NCBI GenBank assembly: GCA_016931915.1
Contig: JAFGDU010000023.1
Location: forward strand, 1 to 56,080
Direction: 5' to 3'
Length of the DNA stretch: 56,080 nt
Source: Actinomycetota bacterium
Lineage (GTDB): Bacteria; Actinomycetota; Geothermincolia; Geothermincolales; RBG-13-55-18
The position numbers and the translations under genes were made by a program. The notes beneath the pieces were generated by a model. It had not been told where the DNA came from. It did not search any database and saw only the letters and a list, made by a program, of their open reading frames with translations. Positions 46,849-55,264 of the stretch are shown here, piece after piece; within the stretch, counting starts at the first letter, position 1, and every line of letters begins with the position of its first letter.

Positions 46849-47844
46849 TTGCCCAAACAGTTGGTCAAGGACTTGAGGCCGGGAGAGGAAGTCAAGAGCA
46901 CGTTCATCGTGACGCGCAAGGAGCTGCGCAAGACCAGGGCCGGAGCGCCTTACATGGCGCTGGAGCTGGTCGATAAGAGCGGCAAGGTGGACGCACGCCT
47001 ATGGGACGGTGCGAGCCGTTACAAGGACGCCTTCGCGGAGAAAGACTACGTGGCGGTGAGCGGCCGGGCGGAGAAATACAGGGATCAGCTCCAGGTGGTA
47101 GTGAACTCCCTGCGGCGTTGCGGTGAGGACGAAGTAGACGCCTCCGATTTCCTGCGCGTGGTAGGGACGGACCGGGGCGAGCTGGAAGGGGAGCTGCGCT
47201 TGGCCCTGGAGGAGGTACGCAACCTGCACCTGCGGGGTTTGCTACTCGCCTTCTTCAACGATGTGGAGTTCATGGGCAAGTTCACCACCGCTCCCGCCGC
47301 CAAGAACTACCATCATCCCTATCTGGGCGGCTTGCTGGAGCACACGGCGACCACGGTGCGCATCTGCCGCATGATCTGCGACCTCTACCCCGATATAGAC
47401 CGCGACCTCCTCATAACCGCGGCTGCCCTGCACGATATCGGCAAGATCGAGGAACTGGATTACGACAGGGCTATCGAGTTCTCGGATGCGGGCAGGTTCC
47501 TGGGTCACCTCCTGCTCTCGGACGAGATGATCAGGGAGCGCATCGCGGGCCTGGAGGGATTCCCCGAGGAGCTGGCGCTGCGACTGCGCCACGCCGTACT
47601 CAGCCATCACGGTGAGTTGGAGTGGGGCTCGCCCAAGCGCCCCAAGACGCTGGAAGCCATCGTCCTCCACCACGTGGACAACCTGGATGCCAAGGTCAAC
47701 AGCTTCCGCGAGGTCGTCTCCAGGGTGTCCGACGGGGATTCCCCCTGGACCGACATGCGCAACCTCTTCAAGCGCCCCCTGTACGTGCCCAGGTCAATGA
47801 GCCAGGAGATAGAGCTGGACCTGGAGGAGGACATCCCGCGCTAG
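46849..47844 (+). CDS. yhaM: YhaM-like 3'-5' exoribonuclease (OB-fold + HD domain)
   Basis: 331 residues. An N-terminal OB-fold (about 10-95: MALELVDKSGKVDARLWDG) is followed by an HD phosphohydrolase domain with H165 (GLLEH) and H195-D196 (HDIGK), as in Bacillus YhaM, a 3'-5' exonuclease acting on RNA and single-stranded DNA. The LSHHGELEWGSPKRPKTLEA segment and the HHVDNLDAKV motif are characteristic. TTG 46849 has AGGAGG 5 nt upstream. The C-terminus is acidic. It is convergent with the transglutaminase gene. Confidence 0.92.
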   Translation: MPKQLVKDLRPGEEVKSTFIVTRKELRKTRAGAPYMALELVDKSGKVDARLWDGASRYKDAFAEKDYVAVSGRAEKYRDQLQVVVNSLRRCGEDEVDASDFLRVVGTDRGELEGELRLALEEVRNLHLRGLLLAFFNDVEFMGKFTTAPAAKNYHHPYLGGLLEHTATTVRICRMICDLYPDIDRDLLITAAALHDIGKIEELDYDRAIEFSDAGRFLGHLLLSDEMIRERIAGLEGFPEELALRLRHAVLSHHGELEWGSPKRPKTLEAIVLHHVDNLDAKVNSFREVVSRVSDGDSPWTDMRNLFKRPLYVPRSMSQEIELDLEEDIPR

Positions 47845-47945
47845 GGTTCGGACCTGCACTGCGGACGGGAACGGGCCCTTAACCGCAAGGCTGGCTGCCT
47901 TCGCCGCATGCTTGCTTCCATTCCCGGCCGGGCGCGCCCGGGTGC

Positions 47946-50189
47946 TCAAGCGCCGTCCCTGGGTGTTCGGGCTCTGCGCCTGCGCGGGCGAGGCCGCAAG
48001 GCTCGCTCGATCTGCTCCAGGGCGTTCATCAAGCCACGCCGCAAGCGGCCGGTATCGTCTTCGTCCAAGCGCGAATTCCCATAGCGGGCCCGCTCGAAGA
48101 GCATGAGCTCGCACGAGAGGTCCACGCCCGGTAAAACGGCCGACAGCCCCTGCACGAACTCTCCGGCTGTCTGGCTGGGGGCCCTCACTATGCCGAGAGA
48201 GTCCAGGGCACCCAGGAAGTCTCGCATTGCGAGAAGGGGACCGTCCTGGAAAGCCGGAGGCGGTATCTTTGCGCTCCGGCGTCTGCGCAACAGCCATGCA
48301 AGGGGAATGATGGACAGGACAAGGGCCAGCACCAGGAGAAGCCAGGGGGCTTCCCCCACCGAGTAGAGCAGGCCTTGAGCGAGGGACGAAGCCGCCGTGG
48401 CTACTGCAGCGAGGCCGGCCTTCAGGGCCGAGCGAAGCGGCCCTGGAAACAGGGCCGACAGGTTGCGGCCAACCCACGAGAAGAAGTCCTGGAATATCCA
48501 GAGATCGCCCGAGCCCTGGCTGGATTCCGGCATGCTGAAGCCGGGAGTGGGCTCGCGGGTCACCCAGCCGATACCCTCCAGGTATATCTCCACCCAGGCG
48601 TGTGCATCGTCGAGGCCGACCTCGTAAAGCCCCGTGAACGGGTTGTAGTCGCCGGTGGAATACCCGGTGACAACCCGTGAGGGAATACCCGCCATGCGGC
48701 ACAGAACCGCATATGCGGTGGCGAAATGCTCGCAGTAGCCCCGACGGTGCTCGAAGAGGAAGAAGTCGACGGCGTCCTCTCCCGCGGGCAGGGGAGGCAC
48801 GTCGAGGGAGTATTCGTATTCGCTCTTCAGGAAGTCCTCGATGGCCAGGGCGCGGGCAAAGGGTCCCTCGCCGCGGGGGATGATCTCGTCGGCGAGGTCT
48901 TGCACCCGCTCCGCCATGGCCGGCAGCTCGAGGTAGGGTAATAGTGCGCCGCCCTGCACCTCCCTCGTGGAGCTGGATATCCTGCTTTCGGAGGCTATGT
49001 TGCGCGAAACGACGCTGTATACAAGGCCTTCGTCCAGGGGGAAAGGGCTCTTCAGCCCGGATTCGTCCTGGTATACGAAATCGGAGGGGTAATAGAGCAA
49101 GTCGGGCCGGTAGGAAGCAAAGATCACGCTGGGCTGATCGGTCTCCAGGTAATAGGTCTGGATGATGGTGTTCGAGGCCAGGTGGGCCTGGAGGGGATCG
49201 TAGTCGATGCTGAACGGCTGAGTCGAGGCATACAGCCGCTCGGGCTCCTCGTCGGGCGTGGTCCACGCGTAGCCGTTATATTCCCAGAAGGCGAGGCCGC
49301 TCCAGTAGGCGGGTTCAGTCGAGCGTACCTTCATCACCGGGAGGTCCACCAGCGTGCCACGCGAACGCAGGTCCAGGTAGGGCCCAAATCCGAAATAACC
49401 CTCCGGGTTGACCTCCGTAGCTGTCTGCGGTGGGCTGACGGGCAGGCCCGGATAGGCGGGATTCGAGAAACGGTATCCCTCGGATGAAGCGAAAGACCGT
49501 CGTATGGAGAAAGGCAGAGAGTGCAGGTAGTTGGAGTTTATACGGGGCATGAAAGCGCCCAGGGCCAGACCGCTCATGGAGACCACGATCACCAGGGTCA
49601 TCATGATCGCAGAGAGACGCCAGGCCGACAGCCGGGCCGTGCTTTGGTTCACCGGTTCTGCGGAGAACGCATGCAGCCGCGACTGCTGTATGAAGTACAG
49701 CGCAGGCAAGGTCGCCACGAGCCAGAGCAGGATCACCAACCCGAAGGATGCGGAGAGGGCAAAGGAGCCCGCCAGGGCGAGCAGGATGAGCGAGCTTACC
49801 AGCGCGAGCAGCAGGTCTTTGCCTCTCGGCAAGTCGAAGCTGTGCAATACCTGCACCCAGACGAAGAGCTCGGCCAGGGGGACGCGCGGGTCGTAAGGTT
49901 GCAGGATCACCTGGCGCAGGAAGGAGGCCAGGGCGGCAACGGTCAGGAGCATGATCACCATCTTCAGCGCAATGTTTGGCTTGTACCTGCGCCGCCAGCT
50001 CATGAACGACCCTGCGGTAATGAGGATGATGGAGGCCACCACCATCGCCATGCTCGTAACCCCCTGCAGGGCAAGGGCGAAGATGGAGATGGAGACGGCC
50101 GCCCAGACCGCTATGCGCAGCTGCCGGGAATCCTCTATCTCCCGCGGGGCGTTGATTCGCCGTAGATAATCAAGGGCTTTTCCAGGCAT
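47946..50189 (-). CDS. TgpA-like membrane transglutaminase (DUF3488)
   Basis: About 747 residues. An N-terminal block of roughly six or more membrane helices (DUF3488/TgpA_N; for example LRIAVWAAVSISIFALALQ, VILLWLVATLPALYF) is followed by an outward-facing transglutaminase domain with Cys in RGYCEHFATAYA, His in DDAHAWVEIY and the acidic residue in REPTPGF, the Glu form common in Gram-positive relatives. A further helix and a cytoplasmic DUF4129-like tail close the protein. ATG 50189 overlaps the DUF58 gene by 55 nt; a longer frame to 50504 is unsupported. The MoxR-DUF58-TgpA trio is a widespread envelope-associated module of unknown precise function. Confidence 0.9.
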   Translation of the reverse strand: MPGKALDYLRRINAPREIEDSRQLRIAVWAAVSISIFALALQGVTSMAMVVASIILITAGSFMSWRRRYKPNIALKMVIMLLTVAALASFLRQVILQPYDPRVPLAELFVWVQVLHSFDLPRGKDLLLALVSSLILLALAGSFALSASFGLVILLWLVATLPALYFIQQSRLHAFSAEPVNQSTARLSAWRLSAIMMTLVIVVSMSGLALGAFMPRINSNYLHSLPFSIRRSFASSEGYRFSNPAYPGLPVSPPQTATEVNPEGYFGFGPYLDLRSRGTLVDLPVMKVRSTEPAYWSGLAFWEYNGYAWTTPDEEPERLYASTQPFSIDYDPLQAHLASNTIIQTYYLETDQPSVIFASYRPDLLYYPSDFVYQDESGLKSPFPLDEGLVYSVVSRNIASESRISSSTREVQGGALLPYLELPAMAERVQDLADEIIPRGEGPFARALAIEDFLKSEYEYSLDVPPLPAGEDAVDFFLFEHRRGYCEHFATAYAVLCRMAGIPSRVVTGYSTGDYNPFTGLYEVGLDDAHAWVEIYLEGIGWVTREPTPGFSMPESSQGSGDLWIFQDFFSWVGRNLSALFPGPLRSALKAGLAAVATAASSLAQGLLYSVGEAPWLLLVLALVLSIIPLAWLLRRRRSAKIPPPAFQDGPLLAMRDFLGALDSLGIVRAPSQTAGEFVQGLSAVLPGVDLSCELMLFERARYGNSRLDEDDTGRLRRGLMNALEQIERALRPRPRRRRARTPRDGA

Positions 50190-51490
50190 ACTCTCAAGCT
50201 TTCTTCTTTGCGGTGCAGCGATATGCTGAACAGTCCAGGGAAGGGCGTCTCGATCAGGCCGGACAGTACCTGCTCGGGGCTGGCGGCGAGGTGCGAAGAT
50301 CCATTCCCGTTGTACGATAGGGGATCGACGAGAACCAGTGCGACATGGCACATGTAGGGCAGGGCCGAGGCGATCCGGCGGCAGTCCATCCCGCGCGCCG
50401 GAGTGATACAGCAGAAGAAGCAACCCGGCGACAGCTCCGGCCATAGCCCCTCCGCCTGCTGCACCAGTCCGGCGCCTCCCACCGGTTCCAGGGCGGCCAG
50501 CCACCTCAGGGCGTCATGGAAACTCTTTACGTCGTAGAGATCCGGGCGCTCTCCGCGGTATGCGGCGAGCGTCACGGGGTGCCCGGCGTAATGTGCGTAA
50601 TGTACGACACTGGCCGCGAGGCGCGCCTCGGCGTCCAGAAGGACCCTGTAGTGCTTGTGGTCATCACCGCCCGCGCGGTTGTCGATGAGCACCACCAGCG
50701 GAGTCCCGGTTTCCTGCTCGAACTCCCTTACCACCAGCTCGCCCCTGCGCGCCGTGGTCTTCCAGTGCACGTGGCGCAGGGGATCGCCGGAGCGGAACTC
50801 GCGCACCCCGTAGTAGTCGATCCCCACGCCTTTTTTGCAAGAATATTCCTGAGATGTCTTCTGGTGATGGAGAAACGAATCGACCAGGGGAAAGCTGCCC
50901 AGTTCCTCGTAGTGGGGAAGGACCGTAAGCTGCGACTCGACTTCCAGGCGGCTGCTGTGTCGGGCAAGACCGAGGATCCCCTCGGAGTAGAAGTAGCCCG
51001 GCCAGTTCTCGTAAACTCCCCTGCGCAGCTTGCCGCGCAGATAGGAGAAAGAGGCTTCGCCCCCGCCGTCTATGCGCGTGATGAGAAAGGACGCGCGGCC
51101 CCCGACATCGGCAGGGGATTCCTTCTCGGGCGGACTGGGGTCGCGCATCTGTTCGCGCAAAGGCTTGCGTTTTGATATCAGGCGCAAGCGCTTGTGTAGA
51201 TTGCCTTCAACAGGATCCTCGTCGAGGACTTCCAGGAGGTTGCGGGAGAAGAGTCCGCGGTTGTGTATCTCCAGGGTAACCCGCAGGGTATCCTCCTCGT
51301 CTATCTCCTGCAGGTGCCTTCGGACCAGGGAAAGCTTCCTCACCTGGAAGAGGGAGATGGACCAGGAGACACACAGGGCGGCGATGAGCAGGCTGGCGAA
51401 CCAGAACATCCATCCCGACTGGGAGTTCACGCCGATGAGGATCATGGAGAACGAGAGGATCAAGACCATGATGGAACGCGAGAAAAACAA
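50135..51490 (-). CDS. DUF58 domain protein
   Basis: 451 residues with two N-terminal membrane helices (about 5-22 and 26-45), a beta-rich part and the DUF58 motif GVREFRSGDPLRHVHWKTTA, followed by a von Willebrand A-like region (VVLIDNRAGG). DUF58 proteins are partners of MoxR ATPases. It begins 9 nt after the moxR stop and overlaps the transglutaminase gene, so the three are one operon. Confidence 0.92.
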   Translation of the reverse strand: MFFSRSIMVLILSFSMILIGVNSQSGWMFWFASLLIAALCVSWSISLFQVRKLSLVRRHLQEIDEEDTLRVTLEIHNRGLFSRNLLEVLDEDPVEGNLHKRLRLISKRKPLREQMRDPSPPEKESPADVGGRASFLITRIDGGGEASFSYLRGKLRRGVYENWPGYFYSEGILGLARHSSRLEVESQLTVLPHYEELGSFPLVDSFLHHQKTSQEYSCKKGVGIDYYGVREFRSGDPLRHVHWKTTARRGELVVREFEQETGTPLVVLIDNRAGGDDHKHYRVLLDAEARLAASVVHYAHYAGHPVTLAAYRGERPDLYDVKSFHDALRWLAALEPVGGAGLVQQAEGLWPELSPGCFFCCITPARGMDCRRIASALPYMCHVALVLVDPLSYNGNGSSHLAASPEQVLSGLIETPFPGLFSISLHRKEESLRVCLEKPLIIYGESTPRGR

Positions 51491-51499
51491 GGCAGCCTC

Positions 51500-52453
51500 C
51501 TATAGCACCGGGACCGGCATGCGGGCCAGGATGCGCGAGATCGCGTCACGCGATTCGTTCAGTCCCTGCGAACGGGATGCCGGTATCACCCGGTGGGAGA
51601 GCACGGGAACGGCCATGGCCTTGATGTCGTCGGGGGTGACGAAATCGCGTCCCTCCATAAAGGCGTTGGCCTGGGCGGAACGTACCAGGAATATGGTGCC
51701 GCGCGGACTGGCTCCCATGGATAGGCCCTCGTCTTCCCGCGTCGCCCGCACGAGGCTTACGGCATAGCCGAGGACGTCGGGATCGACAGATACCGTCCGG
51801 GCCGCCTTCTGCAGCCTGGAGATCTCGTCGGCCCGCAGCACTTGCCTCAGCCCTTCCACCGGGTGTTCCTCCAGCTGGCTCTCCACGATCAACTTCTCGT
51901 AGTCCTCGGAAGGGTAGTCGAGGGTCACGCTCATGCAGAAGCGGTCCAGCTGCCCCTCGGGGAGAGGATAGGTGCCGTGGTACTCGATCGGATTCTGGGT
52001 TGCGATGACGAAGAACGGTCTCGGAAGTGCATGTGAGGTGCCGTCCACGGTGACCTGCCCCTCGTCCATGGCCTCCAGGAGGCTCGACTGGGTGCGCGGG
52101 GTGGCGCGGTTTATCTCGTCTGCAAGCACAACGTTGGCGAATACCGGCCCGGGCCGGAACTCGAATTCGGCGTTCTTCTGGTTGAATACCGTCGTTCCGG
52201 TGATATCCGATGGAAGCAGATCCGGTGTGAACTGGATGCGGCAATAGGAGCCGGAGATGGAAAGGGCAAGAGAACGCGCGAGCATGGTCTTGCCTACGCC
52301 GGGCACGTCCTCGATAAGCAGGTGCCCGCCGCTTACGAGCGCCACGATGGCCATCTCCACCTGGGCATCCTTTCCCCTGATGACCAGGCGTACGTTCTCG
52401 ACCAGCGCTCGTGCGCGGCTCCCAAGCTCGTTGAGGTTGTCAGTCAGGGCCAT
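51500..52453 (-). CDS. MoxR-family AAA+ ATPase
   Basis: 317 residues. Walker A is EDVPGVGKTMLARSLA, the MoxR hallmark IQFTPDLLPSDITG is present, Walker B is VLADEINRATPRTQSSLLEAM, and sensor residues lie in FVIATQNPIEYHGTYPLPE. MoxR proteins act as chaperone-like activators of VWA or DUF58 proteins. The ATG is preceded by CGGAGGCAGG. It is the first gene of the module, divergent from the PP-loop gene. Confidence 0.95.
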   Translation of the reverse strand: MALTDNLNELGSRARALVENVRLVIRGKDAQVEMAIVALVSGGHLLIEDVPGVGKTMLARSLALSISGSYCRIQFTPDLLPSDITGTTVFNQKNAEFEFRPGPVFANVVLADEINRATPRTQSSLLEAMDEGQVTVDGTSHALPRPFFVIATQNPIEYHGTYPLPEGQLDRFCMSVTLDYPSEDYEKLIVESQLEEHPVEGLRQVLRADEISRLQKAARTVSVDPDVLGYAVSLVRATREDEGLSMGASPRGTIFLVRSAQANAFMEGRDFVTPDDIKAMAVPVLSHRVIPASRSQGLNESRDAISRILARMPVPVL

Positions 52454-52590
52454 CCTGCCTCCGTCTCTGCTCTAAGTAAGCGTTATCACTTATATATCGA
52501 GCATAGGGAGGATGATGTTTATAGACAATGACGCATGCCAGTCGTTCTTGAGACCGCGCCGCAAGGGTCGCGGGACCGCAATGGCCCTGC

Positions 52591-52620
52591 TTATACGGGC
52601 GCTCTTGCCGGAGATATAAT
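52591..52620 (+). promoter_or_regulatory. Promoter upstream of the PP-loop gene
   Basis: TATAAT at 52615-52620 with a weak TTATAC 18 nt upstream (52591-52596); predicted start near 52627, 38 nt before the ATG. Confidence 0.45.
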
Positions 52621-52664
52621 GGGGATGGCAAAAGGGAATGACATGAAGCTCGGAGGCAGGATCG

Positions 52665-53462
52665 ATGGTGGGAAACATGCATGAACTGTCTCATCTGCCG
52701 GACTGGGTGAGCGGTCTGTACCGGGGAGACATGCGGGAAGGCGGCGTCATGGTGGAGATCGCGGGCAGAGACAGCGTCGCTGCGGCAGTGGTGCTGGCTG
52801 AGAGGGGAGAGCTGCGCCAGGTGCTTCCTACCGTGGCCTGCACGGGGACCGAGTACGGCGACGTCGAGGCGCTGCCCGCCAACGTAGAGCGACTGCAACG
52901 CCTGATGAAACCGCTGGGGGTCGAGGTCCTGGAGGCGGTTGTCCTGGGCTCCCCTTCGTGGTGGAGGGCGACTGTAGGCCGCGTAAACGCCGTCCTCTCA
53001 CGCCTCTACGGCCCCTGGCATATATGCATCGGGTGTCACATGTACCTGCACGCGGTGCGCGCCCCCCTGGCCTGGGAGGCGGGGGCCTTGCGCCTGGTGT
53101 CGGGCGAGAGGCTCTACCACAAGGGCAGGGTGAAGATAAACCAGATCCAGCCGGCAGTGGAGGCGTATCGGGAGGTCCTGGCGAGTTTCGGCATCAGCAT
53201 GGAGATGCCCTTGCTGGAGCTGGATGACGAGAAGGCCATCCTCTCCCTCACCGGCGGTTGGAAGGAGGGGGAGGCTCAACCCGGTTGCGTCCTCTCCGGC
53301 AATTACCGCGAGCTTGACGGTAGTGTCTCCTGCGACGAGAGCTGGGTACGAGCCTATCTGGACGATTACCTGGTGCCGGTCACGAAACGCATCCTCACCT
53401 CGTTGAGGGACGGCGGTGGGGTCGACTACGATGCCGCGGTCAGGGAGGTCCTTCCATCATGA
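52665..53462 (+). CDS. PP-loop superfamily ATPase, diverged
   Basis: 265 residues. Near the start, MVEIAGRDSVAAAVV (AGRDS at 33-37) looks like a diverged PP-loop (SGGxDS) as in adenylating enzymes for tRNA thiolation or similar reactions. TGTEYGDVEALPANVERL follows as the second strand-helix. A possible metal or sulphur site CIGCHMYLHA (C121, C124) lies in the middle, and QPGCVLSGNYRE near the end adds another Cys. The substrate is unknown. ATG 52665 has GGAGG 8 nt upstream. The downstream phosphoglycerate mutase begins 16 nt after its stop. Confidence 0.65.
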   Translation: MVGNMHELSHLPDWVSGLYRGDMREGGVMVEIAGRDSVAAAVVLAERGELRQVLPTVACTGTEYGDVEALPANVERLQRLMKPLGVEVLEAVVLGSPSWWRATVGRVNAVLSRLYGPWHICIGCHMYLHAVRAPLAWEAGALRLVSGERLYHKGRVKINQIQPAVEAYREVLASFGISMEMPLLELDDEKAILSLTGGWKEGEAQPGCVLSGNYRELDGSVSCDESWVRAYLDDYLVPVTKRILTSLRDGGGVDYDAAVREVLPS

Positions 53463-53478
53463 GCGGAGGGGAGGAGAG

Positions 53479-54696
53479 ATGAAAGTCCTCTTGCTGGTGA
53501 TGGACGGGTTGGCGGATATGTCCCATCCCGAACTCGCCTGGTCGACGCCCCTGCAGGCCGCGGCCACGCCTGCCCTGGATCGCCTGGCTCAGGAGGGATG
53601 CTGCGCGCTCATGTATCCATTGCGGCCGGGCGTCTGCCCCTCGAGCGAGGTCGCCCACTGGAGCATGTTCGGATACCGCCCCGGCGAATTTCCCGGGCGC
53701 GCCTGCTTTCACGCCCTGGCCGCGGGACTGCCGATCGAGTCCAGCGACGCACTGTTCATGCTCAACCTGGTTCCGCTGGAGGTGAAACGGGAGGGCACCT
53801 TCGTCCTGGACGAAAGCGGCGCACCCATCGAGGACATTTGCGCTACCTGGGCGGCCAGGCTATGCGAGCTTGCCCCCGGGGGCATGCGGCTCTTCTATAT
53901 GGGGGGCATGGAGTTCATCGCGGTGGTTGGCGGCGGTTCTCACCATCTCCTTCCGACCGACCCCTTCATCCACCATTTCCCGGTGGAGGAGCTGCGGCCG
54001 GCCGGCGGTTGGGAGGACGATGGCGCCACGGCGGCCACCGAGCGCGCCCTTACCGCTTTTATCCATGCCGCGGAGGTGATGTTGGAACGGGAGAACGCGT
54101 GGGACGGAGGAGCATTGGGATTTACCATGAAATGGCCCTCGCTGGCGATGGACGTCGAGCCCTTCGGGCGCCGCCACGGCATGCGGCCGGCCGCCGTGGT
54201 CTCCACGCCGTGCTTCCAGGGCATGGGAGAGGTGCTCTCCATGCAGGTGAAAACGGTGGGTGCGAAGGATGCGGGTAGAGACCTGGAGATGAAGCTGGAG
54301 GCAGCCTCCGCGTTACTGCGGGAGGGTTTCGAGTTCGTTTTTGTGCACACCAAGCACGCCGACGAGGCCGCCCATGCCGGCGACCCGGCGGCCAAGGCGG
54401 AGGTGATAGCGGCCATGGACCTGGCTCTGTCCTCCGCGGCGACATCGTGGGACGATCCCGAGCTGCTGCTGGTCGTCACCGCCGACCACTCTACGCCCAC
54501 CGCCCTCGACCGGAGGGTGATACACGGTGGAGACCCCGTTCCCGTTCTCTTCCACGGCAGGACGGTGAGGAGGGACGGGCTGCAGGGTTTCGACGAGGTA
54601 AGCGCGGCGCGGGGCGGCATGGGTCAGATCACCGGTGGGGACCTCATGCCGGTCATCAGCTATCTCTCCAGGAGAGCCCGTTTCTACACCGCTTGA
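53479..54696 (+). CDS. apgM: Archaeal-type cofactor-independent phosphoglycerate mutase-like enzyme
   Basis: Alkaline-phosphatase superfamily, ApgM group, 405 residues. Metal and nucleophile positions fit: D9 in VMDGLADM, Ser62 in PSSEVAHWSMFGY, HADEAAHAGD and TADHSTP near the C-terminus. ApgM interconverts 3- and 2-phosphoglycerate. The match is clear for the family, but several loops differ, and pairing with a PP-loop protein leaves room for another phosphotransfer role. ATG 53479 follows GGGGAGGAGAG. A hairpin terminator follows the gene. Confidence 0.82.
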   Translation: MKVLLLVMDGLADMSHPELAWSTPLQAAATPALDRLAQEGCCALMYPLRPGVCPSSEVAHWSMFGYRPGEFPGRACFHALAAGLPIESSDALFMLNLVPLEVKREGTFVLDESGAPIEDICATWAARLCELAPGGMRLFYMGGMEFIAVVGGGSHHLLPTDPFIHHFPVEELRPAGGWEDDGATAATERALTAFIHAAEVMLERENAWDGGALGFTMKWPSLAMDVEPFGRRHGMRPAAVVSTPCFQGMGEVLSMQVKTVGAKDAGRDLEMKLEAASALLREGFEFVFVHTKHADEAAHAGDPAAKAEVIAAMDLALSSAATSWDDPELLLVVTADHSTPTALDRRVIHGGDPVPVLFHGRTVRRDGLQGFDEVSAARGGMGQITGGDLMPVISYLSRRARFYTA

Positions 54697-54715
54697 GGGA
54701 TATGGCCGCATAGAA

Positions 54716-54743
54716 AAAGGCCCCGCTGAATGCGGGTGCCTTT
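54716..54743 (+). terminator. Terminator after apgM
   Basis: Hairpin AAAGGCCCCGC-TGAAT-GCGGG-T-GCCTTT: 11 paired bases with one bulged T, running into a pyrimidine stretch TTTCCTCTTCT. Confidence 0.75.
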
Positions 54744-55264
54744 CCTCTTCTCCCGAACCCGCCGGTTGCATCCGGGAGATTCCGGCCTGTCCCCAATCGA
54801 GACACGAGACACGAACCCCCGTACCCATATACCCATGGTTTCGCCGTTCTAAACCAACCATTTCGGGCCAGTTGCTGCTTCTTTAGTGAGTGTGAACTAT
54901 TGCGTACGCCCGCTCGTTCCTCCCCCAAACACTCGGGATAAGGACGCGGCGTCTTGATCTTTAACCCTCGGCTGTCTTCGCCCCCCCCTGCCTCCGGTGG
55001 TGATTGCGGCGCGCAGCGGTTGAACCCGTCTTCCATCCCGTCGTTATTGGTTAAGTAAAGGTGAATGCGCTTGATTTAGTAGGAATGAAGGTAATGTGTG
55101 ACCACAAAATCCCTCCATATGCCACTGATCAAGCACGAAAAGGCTAGCGCTTGATTTACTTAAGGAAAGTAGAGATTGAGGCGAAGTTATTCCATGTGAT
55201 ATTGGAAGTCCATAGGGGCCGCTCTACGAAAAAGGGCAGGCCTACCGTGAAGGGGTGTTACAAA
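54744..55264. other. Intergenic region with repeated GCTTGAT elements
   Basis: 521 bp upstream of the membrane sensor gene with no gene found. GCGCTTGATTTA occurs at 55067-55078 and 55147-55158, and an inverted ATCAAGC at 55128-55134. TTAAGTAAA (55051-55059) is the reverse complement of TTTACTTAA (55155-55163). These look like operator or promoter elements for the downstream gene. Confidence 0.55.

Noticed and set aside
47794..49266. 490-codon Arg/Pro-rich minus-strand frame
   Set aside because: Shifted-frame shadow of the transglutaminase gene.
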